A stretch of 64,000 nucleotides of DNA from Flavobacteriales bacterium (GTDB lineage Bacteria; Bacteroidota; Bacteroidia; UBA10329): contig JAIPBM010000001.1 in NCBI GenBank assembly GCA_021739695.1, positions 62,001-126,000 on the forward strand. Direction: 5' to 3'. A model generated the notes under the pieces. The model had not been told where the DNA came from. It searched no databases and was given only the letters and a program-made list of their open reading frames with translations. Made by a program: the position numbers and the translations under genes. This document shows positions 8,800-17,259 of the stretch, piece after piece (within the stretch, counting starts at the first letter, position 1; every line of letters starts with the position of its first letter).

Positions 8800-9881
8800 A
8801 AAAGGTCTTATTTATTGATAGGGACGGAACAATCATCAAGGAGCCCACTGACGAGCAGATTGATAGCTTCGAGAAGTTGGAGTTCTATCCTGGGGCAATT
8901 TCAAATCTATCGCGAATTGCGAAGGAGTTGGATTACGAATTGGTTATGGTCACCAATCAAGATGGATTGGGAACCGATTCCTTTCCTGAAGATACCTTTT
9001 GGCCTGTTCATAATTTGATGATGCAAACCCTGGAAGGCGAAGGAATTCGTTTTTCGGAAGTATTGATTGACCGTAGTTTTCCTGCTGATCATGCACCCAC
9101 TCGAAAGCCTCGAACGGGATTGCTGACACACTTCATCAAAGGCAATTACGACCTAAAGAATTCGTTCGTAATCGGGGACCGAAAAACAGATATTGAATTG
9201 GCCGAGAACCTTGGAGCGCAGGCTATTTTCATTTCTTCTGAGAAAATTGATTGTGCACTTTTCACTACTTCTTGGGACGAGGTCTATCGCTTTCTGAAGT
9301 CGCAACCAAGATTGGGCTCCGTTCATCGAAAAACGTCAGAAACGGACATAAAAATTGAGTTGAATCTAGATGGTTCTGGAAAATCAAGCATGGAAACAGG
9401 GCTCGGATTCTTTGATCATATGTTGGAGCAACTGGCGAAGCACGGAAATATGGATCTGTCGGTGAAAGTTGCTGGTGATTTGCACATTGACGAGCATCAC
9501 ACGATTGAAGATGTGGCGCTGGCTTTGGGTGAAGCTTTTGACCAAGCCCTCGGTTCGCGAAAAGGTATTCAGCGCTATGGTTTTCTGCTTCCAATGGATG
9601 ATTGTCTCGCACAGGTCGCCATCGATTTTGGCGGTCGACCGTGGTGTGTTTGGGAAGCCGATTTTAAACGTGAGAAAATCGGAGAAATGCCAACCGAAAT
9701 GTTCTCGCATTTCTTCAAATCGTTCTCAGATAAAGCGCGTTGCAACCTCAACATCAAAGCCGAAGGACAGAACGAACATCATAAGATTGAGGCGATTTAC
9801 AAGGCTTGGGCACGTGCCATTAGAATGGCGGTTTCTCAAACTGAAGACGGAGCAATGCCATCTACAAAAGGAGTTTTATGA
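8796..9881 (+). CDS. hisB: Bifunctional histidinol-phosphatase / imidazoleglycerol-phosphate dehydratase
   Basis: Two-domain fusion of 361 residues. The N-terminal HAD phosphatase shows FIDRDGT with nucleophile Asp8 and Asp10. The C-terminal IGP dehydratase (from about residue 168) has DEHHTIEDV and the matching [15 protein letters not shown] histidine motif for manganese. Enterobacterial HisB phosphatase domains carry a Cys/His zinc loop just before a CRKP motif. Here the corresponding loop (residues 92-105, [14 protein letters not shown]) has no cysteine, so the zinc site appears lost. The rest of the HAD core looks intact. The gene overlaps hisC and hisH by four bases on each side. Confidence 0.96.
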   Translation: MKKVLFIDRDGTIIKEPTDEQIDSFEKLEFYPGAISNLSRIAKELDYELVMVTNQDGLGTDSFPEDTFWPVHNLMMQTLEGEGIRFSEVLIDRSFPADHAPTRKPRTGLLTHFIKGNYDLKNSFVIGDRKTDIELAENLGAQAIFISSEKIDCALFTTSWDEVYRFLKSQPRLGSVHRKTSETDIKIELNLDGSGKSSMETGLGFFDHMLEQLAKHGNMDLSVKVAGDLHIDEHHTIEDVALALGEAFDQALGSRKGIQRYGFLLPMDDCLAQVAIDFGGRPWCVWEADFKREKIGEMPTEMFSHFFKSFSDKARCNLNIKAEGQNEHHKIEAIYKAWARAIRMAVSQTEDGAMPSTKGVL

Positions 9882-10459
9882 TCGCTATTGTCAAATACAA
9901 CGCAGGCAACATCCGTTCGGTGTCGAACTCGCTGCATCGATTAGGTGTAGATGCAATCGTTACCGATGATCCAACATTGCTTCGCGAAGCGGGTAAAGTG
10001 ATTTTTCCTGGTGTTGGTGAGGCCAGTTCGGCCATGAAATACCTACGCGAAAGAGGCTTGGATGAAGTGCTGAAAAACCTGCATCAACCGTTTCTCGGAA
10101 TTTGTCTAGGGTTGCAATTGATGTGCAAACATTCAGAAGAAGGTGATACCGAATGCCTTGGCATTTTCAGCGAGAACGTCAAGAGGTTTCCTGCTTCAAA
10201 AGAGAAAGTGCCCCATATGGGTTGGAATAATTGTGCTGAATTGAAAGTTCCACTTTTCGAGAAAATTTCAACTGAAGACGATTTCTATTTCGTGCACAGT
10301 TATTATGCGGAATTAAGCTCGCAGACCACCGCGCAGTGCGATTACATTCTGCCGTTTTCGGCTGCTTTGCAAAAGGATAATTTCCACGCTGTTCAATTCC
10401 ATCCTGAGAAGTCGGCCGATGTCGGGCAGCAACTCATCAAGAACTTTCTGATGCTATGA
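9878..10459 (+). CDS. hisH: Imidazole glycerol phosphate synthase, glutaminase subunit
   Basis: Class I glutamine amidotransferase (193 residues) that supplies ammonia to HisF. The nucleophile is Cys76 in GICLGLQ, and the His-Glu pair is in VQFHPEKS near the C-terminus. The [11 protein letters not shown] oxyanion-region motif is present. It overlaps hisB (ATGA) and hisA by four bases. Its partner hisF lies one gene further on, beyond an inserted four-helix-bundle gene. Confidence 0.96.
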   Translation: MIAIVKYNAGNIRSVSNSLHRLGVDAIVTDDPTLLREAGKVIFPGVGEASSAMKYLRERGLDEVLKNLHQPFLGICLGLQLMCKHSEEGDTECLGIFSENVKRFPASKEKVPHMGWNNCAELKVPLFEKISTEDDFYFVHSYYAELSSQTTAQCDYILPFSAALQKDNFHAVQFHPEKSADVGQQLIKNFLML

Positions 10460-11178
10460 GAATCATTCCTGCCATTGATATCATTGACGGAAAGTGCGTG
10501 CGGCTTTCGCAAGGTGATTACGCTCAGAAAACCGAGTACAACGAAAATCCGCTGGAAGTCGCCAAGCAGTTTGAAGCTGCAGGATTAGAATATTTGCATC
10601 TGGTTGATCTGGATGGCGCGAAAGCCAAGAAAGTGGTCAACTGGAAAGTGCTGGAAACAATCACTTCTCAAACCAATCTGAACGTGGATTTTGGTGGAGG
10701 TTTGCGCACAAGGGAAGACGTTGAAACGGTATTCGACTGCGGAGCGAAACAGATCACGGCTGGAAGTATTGCTGTGAACGACCGTGAAACAGTTTTGGGT
10801 TGGATTTCCGAGTTCGGAGCGGAGAAAATTATTCTTGGAGCCGATGCCAAAAACGGTCGCATTGCAACACATGGTTGGTTGGATGATTCGGGTTTGGACG
10901 CTATCGAATTCATCGCTGCTTATCAGCAAGAAGGAATTGAATATGTGGTCTGTACTGATATCGCCAAAGATGGCATGCTCGAAGGGCCGTCCATTGAGCT
11001 ATACATGCAGATTCTGAAGAAGAATGCTGGCTTGAAATTGATTGCTAGCGGTGGTGTTTCTTCGCTTGAAGACCTCATCAAGTTGAAGGAGATTGGTTGT
11101 GAAGCTGCAATTGTAGGTAAGGCGATTTATGAAGGAAGAATTCAGATTTTAGATTTACGATTTTACAAGTACGATTAG
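10456..11178 (+). CDS. hisA: ProFAR isomerase with a repeat-derived C-terminus
   Basis: TIM-barrel isomerase that opens the ribose of ProFAR by Amadori rearrangement. Catalytic Asp8 is in [10 protein letters not shown] and the second Asp is in [10 protein letters not shown]; phosphate loops [12 protein letters not shown] and SGGVSSLED are present. The body follows the family up to [10 protein letters not shown]. The last residues, [11 protein letters not shown] plus the TAG, are encoded from 11143 onward by the AT-rich inverted repeat that borders the inserted element. The C-terminal helix is therefore probably not ancestral, although the 240-residue length remains normal and the enzyme should work. 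Confidence 0.94.
   Translation: MRIIPAIDIIDGKCVRLSQGDYAQKTEYNENPLEVAKQFEAAGLEYLHLVDLDGAKAKKVVNWKVLETITSQTNLNVDFGGGLRTREDVETVFDCGAKQITAGSIAVNDRETVLGWISEFGAEKIILGADAKNGRIATHGWLDDSGLDAIEFIAAYQQEGIEYVVCTDIAKDGMLEGPSIELYMQILKKNAGLKLIASGGVSSLEDLIKLKEIGCEAAIVGKAIYEGRIQILDLRFYKYD
11145..11165 (+). repeat. Left inverted repeat of the element inside the his operon
   Basis: GATTTTAGATTT (11145-11156) is a perfect inverted match to 11626-11637, and the adjoining ACGATTTTA (11157-11165) is a perfect inverted match to 11610-11618. A third inner pair, TGATTTTAA (11179-11187), matches 11590-11598. This arm lies inside the 3' end of hisA. Confidence 0.75.
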
Positions 11179-11215
11179 TGATTTTAAATCTTGGAAGTAC
11201 GTTTTTAGATTGACC

Positions 11216-11593
11216 ATGAATTCAAATACGCTGAAGGACCGAACTAAGCAGTTTTCGATTGATACTGCCAAGTATTTGTACAAATTACCGAAGGACGCTA
11301 CCTTTTTGGCTTATCATAGGCAACTGGTGAGATGTTCGAGTTCGGTCGGTGCCAATTATCGGGCTGCCTGTAGAGCAAAATCTGACAGGGATTTCTTGAA
11401 TAAGCTGAAAATTGTTGAGGAAGAATGCGATGAAAGCATGTTCTTTCTCGAACTCATCAACGAACTAACTGACGTTGAAAACGAAACAAACATGCGGCTT
11501 CAAATGGAAGCAAATGAATTGCTATCAATCATTGTAGCCTCAATCAATACCGTAAGAAAACGTCTGAACTCTTCGAGTAACTCCAAAACTTAA
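11216..11593 (+). CDS. Four-helix-bundle protein (23S rRNA IVS-protein / Avd-like family)
   Basis: 125 residues from ATG 11216 (a TTG at 11210 is possible), mostly amphipathic helices. The conserved middle, VRCSSSVGANYRAACRAKSD, is the signature of the four-helix-bundle family. That family was first seen in proteins encoded by 23S rRNA intervening sequences and is related to Avd of diversity-generating retroelements. Such proteins form pentameric barrels with a basic surface that can bind nucleic acid; their free-standing function is not known. The gene lies in the his operon between inverted repeats and is probably transcribed with it. It has no known role in histidine synthesis. Confidence 0.88.
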   Translation: MNSNTLKDRTKQFSIDTAKYLYKLPKDATFLAYHRQLVRCSSSVGANYRAACRAKSDRDFLNKLKIVEEECDESMFFLELINELTDVENETNMRLQMEANELLSIIVASINTVRKRLNSSSNSKT

Positions 11594-11609
11594 AATCAAG
11601 GGCCCATTC

Positions 11610-11637
11610 TAAAATCGTATTTCTAAAATCTAAAATC
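11610..11637 (+). repeat. Right inverted repeat of the element inside the his operon
   Basis: TAAAATCGT (11610-11618) and AAATCTAAAATC (11626-11637) mirror the left arm, with a 7-base spacer absent on the left. The arm ends two bases before the TTG that must serve as the hisF start. Confidence 0.75.
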
Positions 11638-11638
11638 C

Positions 11639-12391
11639 TTGTTAAAGAAACGCATCATTCCTTGCCTCGACATCAAAGATGGCCGCACCGTGAAAGGTGT
11701 CAATTTCGTGGATATCCGCGATGCGGGTGATCCTGTGGAATTGGCTAAGGTCTATGTTCAGCAAGGAGCCGATGAATTGGTATTTCTCGACATCACAGCC
11801 ACAGTTGAAGGCCGCAAAACCTTCGCAGAACTGGTCGGACATATTGCGAAAGAGATCAACATTCCATTCACCGTTGGTGGTGGAATCAGTTCCATTTCTG
11901 ACGTGGAGAAATTATTGGCGGCTGGTGCAGATAAAGTGAGTATCAACTCATCGGCCGTCAAACGACCAGAACTCATTTCAGAACTCGCACAGCAGTTCGG
12001 AAACCAATGTGTAGTGGTGGCAATCGATGCTGGAAAAGTAGATGGCAAATGGCGTGTTTTCACGCATGGCGGAAGAACCGCAACCGATTTGGATGTGTTT
12101 GAATGGGCGAAAGAAGCGGAACAGCGCGGTGCTGGCGAATTGCTGGTCACCTCGATGGAAAATGATGGAACGAAAAGCGGTTTCGCCATCGAACTATTGA
12201 AGGAATTGAATGCTATTACCACTATTCCGATCATCGCATCGGGCGGAGCTGGAAACGCAGAGCATTTTGCAGAAGTTTTTGAACAAACAGGCGTAGATGC
12301 CGCGTTGGCCGCAAGTATTTTTCACTTTGGAGAAGTGCCGATTCCGCAACTCAAAAACGAATTAAGAACAAAAGGAATTCCCGTAAGATGA
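11639..12391 (+). CDS. hisF: Imidazole glycerol phosphate synthase, cyclase subunit (TTG start)
   Basis: TIM-barrel cyclase that uses ammonia from HisH to close the imidazole ring. The catalytic residues are in [15 protein letters not shown] and [11 protein letters not shown], and the [14 protein letters not shown] motif is present. The family starts with M-L-x-K-R-I-I-P. Here that fits only if TTG 11639 is the start, because the frame is closed by a stop at 11624-11626 and has no ATG between. The TTG touches the right edge of the inverted repeat, so the insertion probably removed the original start. 250 residues, normal. It overlaps hisIE by four bases. Confidence 0.95.
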   Translation: MLKKRIIPCLDIKDGRTVKGVNFVDIRDAGDPVELAKVYVQQGADELVFLDITATVEGRKTFAELVGHIAKEINIPFTVGGGISSISDVEKLLAAGADKVSINSSAVKRPELISELAQQFGNQCVVVAIDAGKVDGKWRVFTHGGRTATDLDVFEWAKEAEQRGAGELLVTSMENDGTKSGFAIELLKELNAITTIPIIASGGAGNAEHFAEVFEQTGVDAALAASIFHFGEVPIPQLKNELRTKGIPVR

Positions 12392-12978
12392 AGGTAGATT
12401 TTAGCAAAGGTGATGGATTGGTTCCCGCCATCATTCAGCATTACGCCACCAAAACGGTGCTGATGTTGGGTTACATGAACGAAGAAGCGCTTGCCAAAAC
12501 ACAAGAGTTGGGAAAGGTGACTTTCTATTCGCGCAGCAAGAACCGATTGTGGACGAAAGGCGAAGAATCGGGCAATTTCCTTCTGTTGAAATCGATGGAG
12601 GTTGACTGCGACAACGACACACTGCTCATTCAAGCAGATCCGATTGGTCCGACTTGCCATAACGGAACGGACACATGTTTTGGAAATGCCAATGCAAGTG
12701 GTTTTGTCCATCAATTGCAGCGAATTATCGAGGGTCGAAAAGCCAATCCATCCGAGAAATCCTACACAACTTCTTTGTTCGAAAAAGGCATCAATAAGAT
12801 TGCGCAGAAAGTGGGCGAAGAAGCGATTGAAACCGTGATTGAAGCGAAAGACGATAACGATGAGCTGTTCCTGAACGAATCTGCCGACCTGCTCTTTCAT
12901 TATTTGGTTTTGCTAACAGCAAAAGGCAAATCGTTAGAAGATGTGGAAGCGGTTTTGAAAGCGAGACATCAAGCCTGA
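12388..12978 (+). CDS. hisI: Bifunctional phosphoribosyl-AMP cyclohydrolase / phosphoribosyl-ATP pyrophosphatase
   Basis: Fusion of HisI and HisE (often called hisIE), 196 residues, catalysing steps 2 and 3 of the pathway. The N-terminal cyclohydrolase has [10 protein letters not shown], the [18 protein letters not shown] loop and metal ligands in DCDNDTLL and [11 protein letters not shown]. The C-terminal pyrophosphatase (about 110-196) shows [20 protein letters not shown] with acidic metal-binding residues. It is the last gene of the operon, overlapping hisF by four bases. Confidence 0.96.
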   Translation: MKVDFSKGDGLVPAIIQHYATKTVLMLGYMNEEALAKTQELGKVTFYSRSKNRLWTKGEESGNFLLLKSMEVDCDNDTLLIQADPIGPTCHNGTDTCFGNANASGFVHQLQRIIEGRKANPSEKSYTTSLFEKGINKIAQKVGEEAIETVIEAKDDNDELFLNESADLLFHYLVLLTAKGKSLEDVEAVLKARHQA

Positions 12979-13009
12979 AATTGTACTTTCGGAGTAAACC
13001 ATCCTTGAT

Positions 13010-13993
13010 ATGAAAACTGCTTTCGTTACAGGTGCCACAGGCTTTCTCGGCATCAATCTGGTTCAACAACTTTTAGCTGACGGTTGGCAAGTCACAGCTC
13101 TACATCGCAAAACTTCTGATCTTACTTATCTGAATCGGTTTGATGTGACCTTGGTTGAAGGCGCGATTACCGATTGGGAATCGTTGATGAAGGTTATGCC
13201 GGATTCGCCAGATGCAGTTTTTCATGTAGCGGCTAATACTTCCATGTGGTCGAAATGGAACGACCAACAGTTTCAAGACAATGTGATCGGCACTCGGAAT
13301 ATGGTGGAGATTGCGTTGCAGAAAAAGGCCAAACGATTCATTCATACTTCGTCCATTTCGGCTTGGGGGCATCATGATCATGAGATGGATGAAACCGAGC
13401 AATCGAATGCCATAAACAGTCCGGTGAATTACAACAAGACCAAGTATTTGGCGGAGTTGGAAGTTGATAAGGCGATTGCCAATGGATTGGATGCCGTGCT
13501 GGTTAATCCGTGCGACATTATGGGTCCGTACGATTCGCACAATTGGGCACAGGTAATTCAGGCGGTTTACAACAATGACGTGCCAGGAATTCCGCCCGGA
13601 AATGCAGTCATCTGCCACGTGTGCGACATTGCGCGTGCGCATATTTCGGCCTACGAAAAAGGAAGAACTGGTGAACGGTATTTGCTTGGCGGTCAGGATG
13701 TGACGCTCAAGGAGATTTTCAATACGATAGAGCGATTCATGGATAAGAAGGAATCGCAATTTGTGATGCCTAAGTGGGTGATGAAAGCTGTGATTCCGTT
13801 CTACACGCTTCAGTCAAAACTGAATGGAAAAGAACCGATTCTTACTCCAGAGAAGTTCATTGAATTGACCGTTCCAAAGCATGTGCGTTCGGGAAAGGCA
13901 ATTTCGGAACTGAACTACAGCATGTCGTCTTTAGAAGACTCGATACGCGATTCGTATGAATGGTTGAAGCAGGAAAACCTGCTGGCCCGATAA
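13010..13993 (+). CDS. NAD(P)-dependent epimerase/reductase, dihydroflavonol-4-reductase-like
   Basis: Extended short-chain dehydrogenase of 327 residues. The nucleotide-binding motif VTGATGFLGINL is at the N-terminus. An HTSSISAWG segment supplies the catalytic Ser, and VNYNKTKYLAE carries the Tyr-x-x-x-Lys pair. This subgroup includes dihydroflavonol reductase-like and aldehyde reductase-like enzymes; bacterial substrates are mostly unknown. It begins 31 bases after hisIE on the same strand and may be co-transcribed, but nothing ties it to histidine. The gene is followed by the structured region at 14011-14132, which contains a terminator-like hairpin. Confidence 0.85.
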   Translation: MKTAFVTGATGFLGINLVQQLLADGWQVTALHRKTSDLTYLNRFDVTLVEGAITDWESLMKVMPDSPDAVFHVAANTSMWSKWNDQQFQDNVIGTRNMVEIALQKKAKRFIHTSSISAWGHHDHEMDETEQSNAINSPVNYNKTKYLAELEVDKAIANGLDAVLVNPCDIMGPYDSHNWAQVIQAVYNNDVPGIPPGNAVICHVCDIARAHISAYEKGRTGERYLLGGQDVTLKEIFNTIERFMDKKESQFVMPKWVMKAVIPFYTLQSKLNGKEPILTPEKFIELTVPKHVRSGKAISELNYSMSSLEDSIRDSYEWLKQENLLAR

Positions 13994-14010
13994 CTGAAGC
14001 TTGCTACTTG

Positions 14011-14132
14011 AGCGCGTTAAGGATGGAAGCGACATCCTTTTTTCATTCACTTGCATTTCGAGGCCCTCAGTGACCGTTATGAAAAAAGATATAGCGGACA
14101 GCCTGACCCCGATTTTCTTCGGGGGAACGCCC
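14011..14132 (+). ncRNA. Candidate multibranched structured RNA (unclassified)
   Basis: Complementary segments nest into one closed fold. P1 is GCGTT (14013-14017) with AACGC (14126-14130). P2 is AAGGATG (14018-14024) with CATCCTT (14032-14038), loop GAAGCGA. P3 is TTTTTCAT-type pairing of 14039-14046 with 14079-14086 (8 bp), continued by TCACT/AGTGA (14047-14051 with 14069-14073). P4 is CCCCGA (14107-14112) with TCGGGG (14119-14124). The single-stranded joins carry distinctive GATATAGCGGACAGCCTGA. It follows the reductase stop by 17 bases and precedes an OmpA-type gene. It could be a 3'-end processing or terminator element, a cis-regulatory leader or a dispersed repeat. The pairings are seen; RNA function is inferred. 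Confidence 0.55.
14018..14043 (+). terminator. Hairpin with T-run after the reductase gene
   Basis: A 7-bp stem, AAGGATG/CATCCTT, with loop GAAGCGA is followed by a run of seven T (14037-14043). On its own it would be a moderate intrinsic terminator for the his/reductase transcript. It is also helix P2 of the larger fold described at 14011-14132. Confidence 0.55.
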
Positions 14133-14229
14133 AAATGGAAATTAACATGTTGGTGTTGAATACGAACAGGTTTTGTTCCAGCGAGCCGAAGGTGCTGGGG
14201 TAACTTTGAACGAATCTAAGCTCATATTC

Positions 14230-15282
14230 ATGTACACGCTATCCAAAAGACTTTTGATCATCTTCCTTCCTGCCATTTTGCTGACTTCGTGTGTGGCAGA
14301 AAGACGGTTTCAGGATGAGGTTTCTGCCAGAGCCAAGGCGGAGGAAGAGCGCGCAAGGCTTAAATCTGAGAATATTGACCTGAATGCGATGAATGCTGAC
14401 CTTACAGATCGGATGAAAGACTACGATCGGCAGTTGGTGCATTTAAGAAAAGACACTGCGGTGATGTCGACATCGTTGAATCGAATGACGATTAACTACG
14501 ATAAGTTGAACCAAACGTACGAGAAGCTTCTGGACCAAATGGGCAAGCTGCGCGAAGGAAATGCGGAGGATACCAAGCGACTAACGCGCGAATTGCAGGA
14601 TGCGCGTAAAGACATTCAGGTGGGCGAAGATGAACTGCGCGAATTGGAATTGACACTTGCCAAGAAGGAAGGTAATTTGGATGTTGTGGGAGCAGAACTG
14701 GAAAGATCTAAAGCGGAATTGGAGGATAAGCGATTGCAGTTGATGGCGCGTTCTAAGCGGATAAATGAACTGGAAGGCGTGTTGGCCAGAAAGGATAGTG
14801 CTGTGGTAGCTTTGAAGAATAATATTGCGAATGCATTGCTTGGTTTTGCCGATCAGGGATTGACGGTTGAGCAGAAGAACGGAAAGGTTTACGTTTCGTT
14901 GGAAGAGCAGTTGTTGTTCAAGTCTGGAAGTTGGGTTGTTGATAGCAAAGGAAAAGAGGCGCTCATCAAACTTGGTAAAGTGCTGCAAACGCAACCGGAA
15001 GTGGGGATTTTGGTTGAAGGACACACGGATAATGTTCCTTACGGAGGAAACGGAAACGTGGCCGACAACTGGGATCTTTCTGCAAAACGCGCTACTTCGA
15101 TTGTCAAACTGCTGATGGAGAACAGCTCCATCAACCCAACGCAATTGACCGCAGCCGGCCGATCGGAATACTTGCCGCTTGATTCTGCTGATACAAAAGA
15201 GGCTCGTGCTAAGAATCGTAGAACAGAGATCATTATCACGCCAAAATTGAACGAGTTGTTCAAGATTTTGGAGGGAAACTGA
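14230..15282 (+). CDS. OmpA-family peptidoglycan-binding lipoprotein
   Basis: From ATG 14230 the product is 350 residues. The signal peptide ends in lipobox LLTSC with acylated Cys21, so it is a lipoprotein anchored to a membrane. Residues 25-220 are a long charged heptad-like coiled coil. The C-terminal OmpA domain (about 225-340) contains LLFKSGSWVVD, VEGHTDNVPYGG and AKNRRTEI, whose Asp and Arg bind diaminopimelate in peptidoglycan. The layout suggests a spacer or tether between the envelope and the wall. The open frame extends 19 codons upstream, but the signal peptide fixes the start at 14230. Confidence 0.88.
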   Translation: MYTLSKRLLIIFLPAILLTSCVAERRFQDEVSARAKAEEERARLKSENIDLNAMNADLTDRMKDYDRQLVHLRKDTAVMSTSLNRMTINYDKLNQTYEKLLDQMGKLREGNAEDTKRLTRELQDARKDIQVGEDELRELELTLAKKEGNLDVVGAELERSKAELEDKRLQLMARSKRINELEGVLARKDSAVVALKNNIANALLGFADQGLTVEQKNGKVYVSLEEQLLFKSGSWVVDSKGKEALIKLGKVLQTQPEVGILVEGHTDNVPYGGNGNVADNWDLSAKRATSIVKLLMENSSINPTQLTAAGRSEYLPLDSADTKEARAKNRRTEIIITPKLNELFKILEGN

Positions 15283-15303
15283 TACTAAACGTCATTTCCA
15301 GCG

Positions 15304-16461
15304 ATGACCACGTTGAGATATACAATCTTGCTTTTGTTGGCATCGAACGTGGTTTTTGGCCAATTTCAAAAGAAAGACATCGCGCTTACTCCGCCACTTG
15401 GATGGAACACGTGGAACACTTTCCATTGTGATGTGAACGAGAAACTGATCATGGGTGCGGCTGATGCCATGGTCAGCTCAGGCATGAAAGATGCGGGATA
15501 TGAATATGTGGTGATTGATGATTGCTGGCAGATTGGCCGCGACTCTACCGGAAAGATCATTGCAGATCCAGAACGATTTCCTTCGGGAATCAAAGCTTTG
15601 GCCGATTATGTCCATTCTAAAGGATTGAAATTCGGAATTTACTCGGATGCGGGAACCATGACATGCGCCAAACGCCCAGGTAGTCTTGGATATGAGAAAA
15701 TGGACGCGCAGACCTACAGTGATTGGGGCGTTGATTATCTGAAATTCGATTGGTGTCATACACGAAAATTGAAACCAAGCGAAACCTATCCCATCATGGG
15801 GAAAGAACTTTCATTGGTTGATCGGGACATCGTTTTCTCCATCTGCAATTGGGGCGTTGATGATCCTTGGCTTTGGGCAGGCGAATCGGGACATCTATGG
15901 CGAACAACAGGCGACATAACCCCGCATTTCAGTGGGTTTAAGATTCCCTTCTTTCAAACCGTTGTTTCCATCATCGACCGCCAAGCAAAGCTTTATCCTT
16001 ACGCTAAACCTGGAGCATGGAATGATCCTGACATGATGGAAGTAGGCAACGGACTGAGCCAACGCGAGGATCGCGCTCATTTCAGCATGTGGTGCATGAT
16101 GGCCGCTCCGCTCATGGCCGGAAATGACATAAGAACAATGTCGGCAGAAGTGACAGAAATCTTGACCAACAGGGAAATGATCGCTATTGATCAAGACCTG
16201 TTGGGAAAGCAAGGCCAACGCATCATTGATAATGGAAATCACGAGGTCTGGGTGAAGGAATTATCAGATGGCGGAAAAGCCATTTGCTTCTTCAATCGTT
16301 CCAAGAAACCATGGACTATCTCGCCAAATTGGAACATGCTCGGAATTGATGCAACCAAAGAACTGAGAGACGTTTGGAAGCATGCTGATGTTGGCGCGGC
16401 TGGTTCAATTTCTTCAATCACTATTGAGGGACATGACGTGGTGGTCTATCGCGTCAAGTAG
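15304..16461 (+). CDS. Secreted GH27 alpha-galactosidase-like glycoside hydrolase
   Basis: The 385-residue enzyme begins with a signal peptide ending near VVFGQ, then the GH27 opening PPLGWNTWNTF. IDDCWQ, YSDAGTMTC and the nucleophile region VDYLKFDWC (Asp149) follow. The likely acid/base Asp204 lies in RTTGDI. GH27 enzymes retain configuration and release terminal alpha-galactose or alpha-N-acetylgalactosamine, or beta-L-arabinopyranose in some members. There is no CBM or PUL-type SusCD pair nearby, so it acts as a lone periplasmic or exported enzyme. It starts 21 bases after the OmpA gene. Confidence 0.92.
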   Translation: MTTLRYTILLLLASNVVFGQFQKKDIALTPPLGWNTWNTFHCDVNEKLIMGAADAMVSSGMKDAGYEYVVIDDCWQIGRDSTGKIIADPERFPSGIKALADYVHSKGLKFGIYSDAGTMTCAKRPGSLGYEKMDAQTYSDWGVDYLKFDWCHTRKLKPSETYPIMGKELSLVDRDIVFSICNWGVDDPWLWAGESGHLWRTTGDITPHFSGFKIPFFQTVVSIIDRQAKLYPYAKPGAWNDPDMMEVGNGLSQREDRAHFSMWCMMAAPLMAGNDIRTMSAEVTEILTNREMIAIDQDLLGKQGQRIIDNGNHEVWVKELSDGGKAICFFNRSKKPWTISPNWNMLGIDATKELRDVWKHADVGAAGSISSITIEGHDVVVYRVK

Positions 16462-16521
16462 TCCGTTTAATTCAAAACTTTAGAGCAGATTTTTATTGCG
16501 AAAGGAGATTACCCCTCTGCT

Positions 16522-16543
16522 AACCCGTTATTCTCAGGGTTTT
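16522..16543 (+). terminator. Weak terminator after the GH27 gene
   Basis: AACCC (16522-16526) pairs with GGGTT (16537-16541) around a 10-base loop and runs into TTTT. The stem is short, so confidence is low. It sits in the 129-base space between the convergent GH27 and carbonic anhydrase genes. Confidence 0.3.
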
Positions 16544-16590
16544 CAAAATGCTTCTTATCCGAACCTGTGATGATGGCGTTGATTTTCACA

Positions 16591-17235
16591 TTAACCATTC
16601 GTTGTGCCCAGATCATAAATTTCCTGGATGCCCTTCAGTCTCTCCTCAAAATCGATATTCAGATCTATCAGATTCCCCGTTTTCACATCGAAAACCCAGC
16701 CGTGTACATGAGGGTAGCCAGTGGTCAGATATGCTTTCTGTACCACAGCTGTTTTGATCACATTCATGCATTGCTCATATACGTTCAATTCCACCAGTCG
16801 ATTGTATTTTCCGTTCTCATCTGCAATGCAATTGAGCTCATTCTTATGCAGCCGATATACATCTCGGATATTTCGCAGCCAAGGATTCAAGATTCCTAGA
16901 TCCGCAGCTTGCATAGCTGCTTTTACACCACCACAGAAATAGTGTCCGCAGACGACCACATGCTTCACTTTGAGGTGGGCTACAGCATATTCAATCACCG
17001 AAGCAGAACTGCCATCGTTATTGGGAACCAAATTGGCCACGTTTCGGTGGACAAACATCTGTCCGGGTTCCACACCGGTCATCTCTTCAGCTGTTACGCG
17101 ACTATCGCTGCAACCGATATAAAGAATATCGGGGTTTTGGCCTTCGGAGAGATGTTCAAAAAAGTCAGCGTTATTGGCTTTTTTCTCAGCAACCCATTTC
17201 TGGTTGTTCTTGAATACGTCTTCGTAAAGGCTCAT
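16591..17235 (-). CDS. Beta-class carbonic anhydrase
   Basis: Zinc enzyme interconverting CO2 and bicarbonate in the cytoplasm. The zinc ligands are visible: Cys42 with the Asp44/Arg46 dyad in GCSDSR, then His98 and Cys101 in GHYFCGG. The 214-residue length and the C-terminal VFDVKTGNLIDL fit the beta class. It lies 24 bases downstream of an MBL-fold hydrolase gene on the same strand and is probably its operon partner. Roles in pH balance or carboxylation supply are likely. Confidence 0.95.
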   Translation of the reverse strand: MSLYEDVFKNNQKWVAEKKANNADFFEHLSEGQNPDILYIGCSDSRVTAEEMTGVEPGQMFVHRNVANLVPNNDGSSASVIEYAVAHLKVKHVVVCGHYFCGGVKAAMQAADLGILNPWLRNIRDVYRLHKNELNCIADENGKYNRLVELNVYEQCMNVIKTAVVQKAYLTTGYPHVHGWVFDVKTGNLIDLNIDFEERLKGIQEIYDLGTTNG

Positions 17236-17259
17236 TAAAATATGATATTTAGATGGTTA

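Larger units (their letters stand above)
11145..11637. mobile_element. Putative small insertion: four-helix-bundle gene between inverted repeats
   Basis: About 490 bases separate two enzymes of one operon (hisA and hisF) that usually abut. Three collinear inverted-repeat pairs (12, 9 and 9 bp, all perfect) flank a single small gene. No transposase and no target-site duplication could be identified. Whether the unit moves by itself, through an RNA stage, or is just an old insertion is unknown. The call of a mobile unit is an inference from layout. Confidence 0.5.

Noticed and set aside
11145-11637. The his-operon insertion as a classical insertion sequence
   Set aside because: No transposase-like gene or identifiable target-site duplication; the only gene is a four-helix-bundle protein.
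13100-13759. A 219-codon minus-strand frame inside the reductase gene
   Set aside because: Antisense to a well-supported SDR with no recognisable motif.
14581-15144. A 187-codon minus-strand frame inside the OmpA-family gene
   Set aside because: Antisense to a coiled-coil and OmpA domain; composition follows from the opposite strand.
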